From: Dehalococcoidia bacterium
GTDB taxonomy: Bacteria > Chloroflexota > Dehalococcoidia > Lucifugimonadales > JAGWBF01
Direction of reading: 5' to 3'
Assembly: GCA_021296025.1 (NCBI GenBank)
Contig: JAGWBF010000065.1
Span: 1-15,024 of the forward strand
DNA length: 15,024 nucleotides
Shown here: in pieces, positions 13,270-15,024 of the stretch
Layout: every line of letters starts with the position of its first letter
Numbering within the stretch: the stretch's first letter is position 1
Position numbers and translations under genes: made by a program
The notes under the pieces: model-generated
What the model was told of the DNA's origin: nothing
What the model saw: only the letters and a program-made list of their open reading frames with translations
The model's database searches: none

Positions 13270-13278
13270 ATTATACCA
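13270..13278 (-). promoter_or_regulatory. extended -10 promoter for the MFS gene
   Basis: The minus strand reads TGGTATAAT (13278-13270), a consensus -10 with the extended TGn. The -35 is poor. The predicted start near 13263 gives a leader of about 60 bases containing the terminator-like hairpin. Confidence 0.5.
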
Positions 13279-13397
13279 TTGACCTTGCTTATTGCAGGGC
13301 CAACAGCAGTCAATTGCCCGATTGGCTCACACCTAAACAGCTTGCTACATTCTTACTGTAGAAGTAAACTAACGGGTATCAGGAGGGGGACGCCCTC

Positions 13398-13403
13398 TAT
13401 AAT
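13398..13403 (+). promoter_or_regulatory. -10 box for the 2-oxoacid oxidoreductase gene
   Basis: A perfect TATAAT lies 26 bases before ATG 13430, placing the start near 13410. No good -35 is visible 16-18 bases upstream, so an activator may be needed. TTACT-GTAGA-AGTAA, a small inverted repeat at about 13353-13367, is a possible binding site. Confidence 0.45.
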
Positions 13404-13429
13404 CCTTTGTGCACTCTCGGGGAGGACGA

Positions 13430-15024
13430 ATGGGACTTGGTAGTCTTGATTTTGCCCTTGCCATAGGCGGTGAGGCAGGGCAAGGCATCGCCACGCCAGG
13501 GGATATCCTGGCACGCATCATGGTCCGGCGGGGCCTCCACCTGAACACCTACAACGCCTACCAGTCCATCATCCGCGGAGGTCACATATTTCTCTTCGTC
13601 CGATTCAGCTCCGATGAGATATACAGCCACGGGGACCAGCTCGACCTGCTCCTGTGCCTGAACCAGGACACCATGGACCGGCACAAGGTCCTCATGGGGC
13701 CCGGCTCCAGGATCATGTTCAACAGCGACATCATCAATGCCGACGGCGCCCCTCCGGGAGCTGTGCTCTGCCCCATCCCCGTGGATGAGATCGCCAGCAG
13801 CGGGCGCAACACTCTGATACAAAACACCGTCGCCGTTGGGGCAATGATGTCCCTCCTGGGAATGGGGTTCGATATCCTGGAGGACAGCCTCACCCTGCGG
13901 TTTCAACGCCAGGGACAAACGGTCATAGACCAGAACGTCACCGTCGCCCGGGCGGGTTTTGAGTACGCCCAGAAGAACTTCGAGCCCTTCCCCATCTCCA
14001 TCCCATCCAACGGCAAGTCCCTGGCTGTCTGGTCAGGGAACGAGGCCATGGCCATGGGCGGGGCAGCGGCGGGGGTCAAGTTCTATGCAGCCTACCCGAT
14101 GAGCCCCTCCTCAGGAATCCTCCACTGGATGGCCCAGAATGCCCGGAACCTGGGCATCATGGTGCGCCAGGTGGAGGATGAGATCGGCGTCGCCAACATG
14201 ACCATCGGCGCCGCCCACTCCGGGTGCCGCGCCATGTGCGCAACTTCGGGAGGCGGGTTCGCCCTGATGACCGAGGCTATTGGCAGCGCCGCCATGATGG
14301 AGATACCGGTGGTCTTCGTGAACGTCCAGCGGGCCGGCCCCTCTACCGGGGTGCCCACCAAGACCGAGCAGGGAGACCTGTGGCAGGCATTGGGCGCAAG
14401 CCAGGGGGACTTCGAGCGGATCATCGTGGCCCCCAAGGATGCACTGGACGCCTACAACACCATCCCTGAGCTTTTCAACCTGGTCGATAAGTACCAGTGT
14501 CCCGGCATAGTCATCTCCGACTTGCTCATCTCCGAGGGGCGGTTCAGCGTGGACCCTGACCTTATCGACCTGCATCCCTCCATCGACCGGGGAGAGCTAA
14601 TCTCCGAACCCATAACCAACGGGGGCTACATTCGCTACAAGAACACGGCAAGCGGCATCTCCCCCAGGGCCATGCCCGGCACCGAGGGGGGCGTCCACGT
14701 CGTCGCCACTGACGAGCACGACGAAGACGGAATTCTGATCAGCGACGAGTTCACCAACCCCCACAAGCGCCGGATGATGGTGGAGAAGCGGGCGCGCAAG
14801 TTCAGCAGCCTGGCAGGGGAGATCGCACCTCCCGCCATCGAAGGCCCGGCGGATGCCGACGTCACCCTGGTCGGCTGGGGATCCACCTACGGCGTCATCA
14901 AGGAAGCTGTGGACCAGCTCAACGTCAAGGGTGTGAAGGCCAACCAGCTTCCCATCAAGTGGATCGTTCCCATCCACGAAAGGACCATCACCGGTCTGCT
15001 GGAGCAGGCCAAGAAGATAGTGAT
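13430..15024 (+). CDS. 2-oxoacid:acceptor oxidoreductase, gamma-alpha fused subunit (KorA-type), 3' end outside window
   Basis: The window holds 531 codons. The N-terminal gamma domain (about 1-175) shows AIGGEAGQGIATPGDILARI and YQSIIRGGHIFLFVRFS. The alpha domain begins near 195 (AVWSGNEAMAMGGAAAGVKF), with AYPMSPSSGILHWMAQ, VEDEIGVANMTIGA and STGVPTKTEQGDL, as in 2-oxoglutarate/pyruvate:ferredoxin oxidoreductases. The complex splits 2-oxoacids to acyl-CoA with thiamine diphosphate held by a separate beta subunit, passing electrons to ferredoxin. The beta subunit gene is expected just downstream. Start ATG 13430 has GGGGAGGA upstream. Substrate specificity cannot be fixed from this part; the gamma-alpha fusion is most common in KorA-type enzymes. 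The frame is open to the window edge. Confidence 0.93.
   Translation, partial: MGLGSLDFALAIGGEAGQGIATPGDILARIMVRRGLHLNTYNAYQSIIRGGHIFLFVRFSSDEIYSHGDQLDLLLCLNQDTMDRHKVLMGPGSRIMFNSDIINADGAPPGAVLCPIPVDEIASSGRNTLIQNTVAVGAMMSLLGMGFDILEDSLTLRFQRQGQTVIDQNVTVARAGFEYAQKNFEPFPISIPSNGKSLAVWSGNEAMAMGGAAAGVKFYAAYPMSPSSGILHWMAQNARNLGIMVRQVEDEIGVANMTIGAAHSGCRAMCATSGGGFALMTEAIGSAAMMEIPVVFVNVQRAGPSTGVPTKTEQGDLWQALGASQGDFERIIVAPKDALDAYNTIPELFNLVDKYQCPGIVISDLLISEGRFSVDPDLIDLHPSIDRGELISEPITNGGYIRYKNTASGISPRAMPGTEGGVHVVATDEHDEDGILISDEFTNPHKRRMMVEKRARKFSSLAGEIAPPAIEGPADADVTLVGWGSTYGVIKEAVDQLNVKGVKANQLPIKWIVPIHERTITGLLEQAKKIV

Noticed and set aside
13204..13429. tRNA-Sec (selC) or another RNA gene in the intergenic region
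   Set aside because: No cloverleaf, TTCGA-type loop or CCA end is visible; only short hairpins and promoter elements are found.

Overview
This is a dense, GC-rich bacterial window of about 15 kb with 15 well-supported protein genes, two weaker small ORFs, and no rRNA, tRNA, CRISPR array or recognisable insertion sequence. Promoters look like ordinary sigma-70 sites and ribosome binding sites are GGAGG-like. TGA ends at least six genes normally (the genes ending at 744, 5642, 6027, 7205, 9564 and 10822), so the standard bacterial code applies. The mix of three family I CoA-transferase genes, a luciferase-like flavin enzyme, flavin reductase-like protein, M20 amidohydrolase-like protein, MFS carrier and 2-oxoacid:acceptor oxidoreductase suggests an environmental heterotroph that degrades organic acids. 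A Chloroflexota (SAR202-like) source is possible, but that is a low-confidence guess from gene content only.

Layout. 3-140 (+) is the 3' end of an SbcC/Rad50-type ATPase. 137-4122 (-) is a CoA-transferase region: stand-alone subunit A, a B-A fusion whose B domain has lost the catalytic glutamate (E to G), then stand-alone subunit B with the glutamate, and a 198-residue unknown. The stand-alone B gene has its own promoter, with a perfect palindrome between -35 and -10, and two possible small genes lie on the other strand next to it. 4324-5649 (+) is ffh, the signal recognition particle GTPase. 5642-7780 (-) is a tightly overlapping set: flavin reductase-like protein, a fused CinA/PncC-like plus NadD-like nucleotidyltransferase, and a small unknown. 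7898-8317 (-) is a Rid-family protein with a substituted key arginine.

The most interesting part is 8463-11906 (+): selD, a degenerate M20 peptidase-family gene, and a luciferase-like (LLM) flavin-dependent oxidoreductase. selD has an in-frame TGA exactly where the catalytic Cys/Sec of selenophosphate synthetase sits (Sec16, with the essential Lys three residues later), followed by a perfect 7-bp hairpin with a GGU apical loop, as expected of a bacterial SECIS element. The LLM gene also has an in-frame TGA (Sec109 candidate) in an otherwise intact reading frame, again followed by a perfect 7-bp hairpin with a GGU loop. It falls where bacterial luciferase LuxA has its reactive cysteine (GR-x4-C-x-G). 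The gene looks like a selenoprotein flavin oxygenase encoded downstream of the selenophosphate synthetase that would supply its selenium. A caution: selD also carries an apparent one-base frameshift in a run of seven G, most simply a sequencing or assembly error, otherwise an inactivating mutation.

The right end holds a convergent MFS transporter (11914-13203, -), a divergent intergenic region with promoters both ways, and the first 531 codons of a gamma-alpha fused 2-oxoacid:ferredoxin oxidoreductase (13430 to the window end, +).
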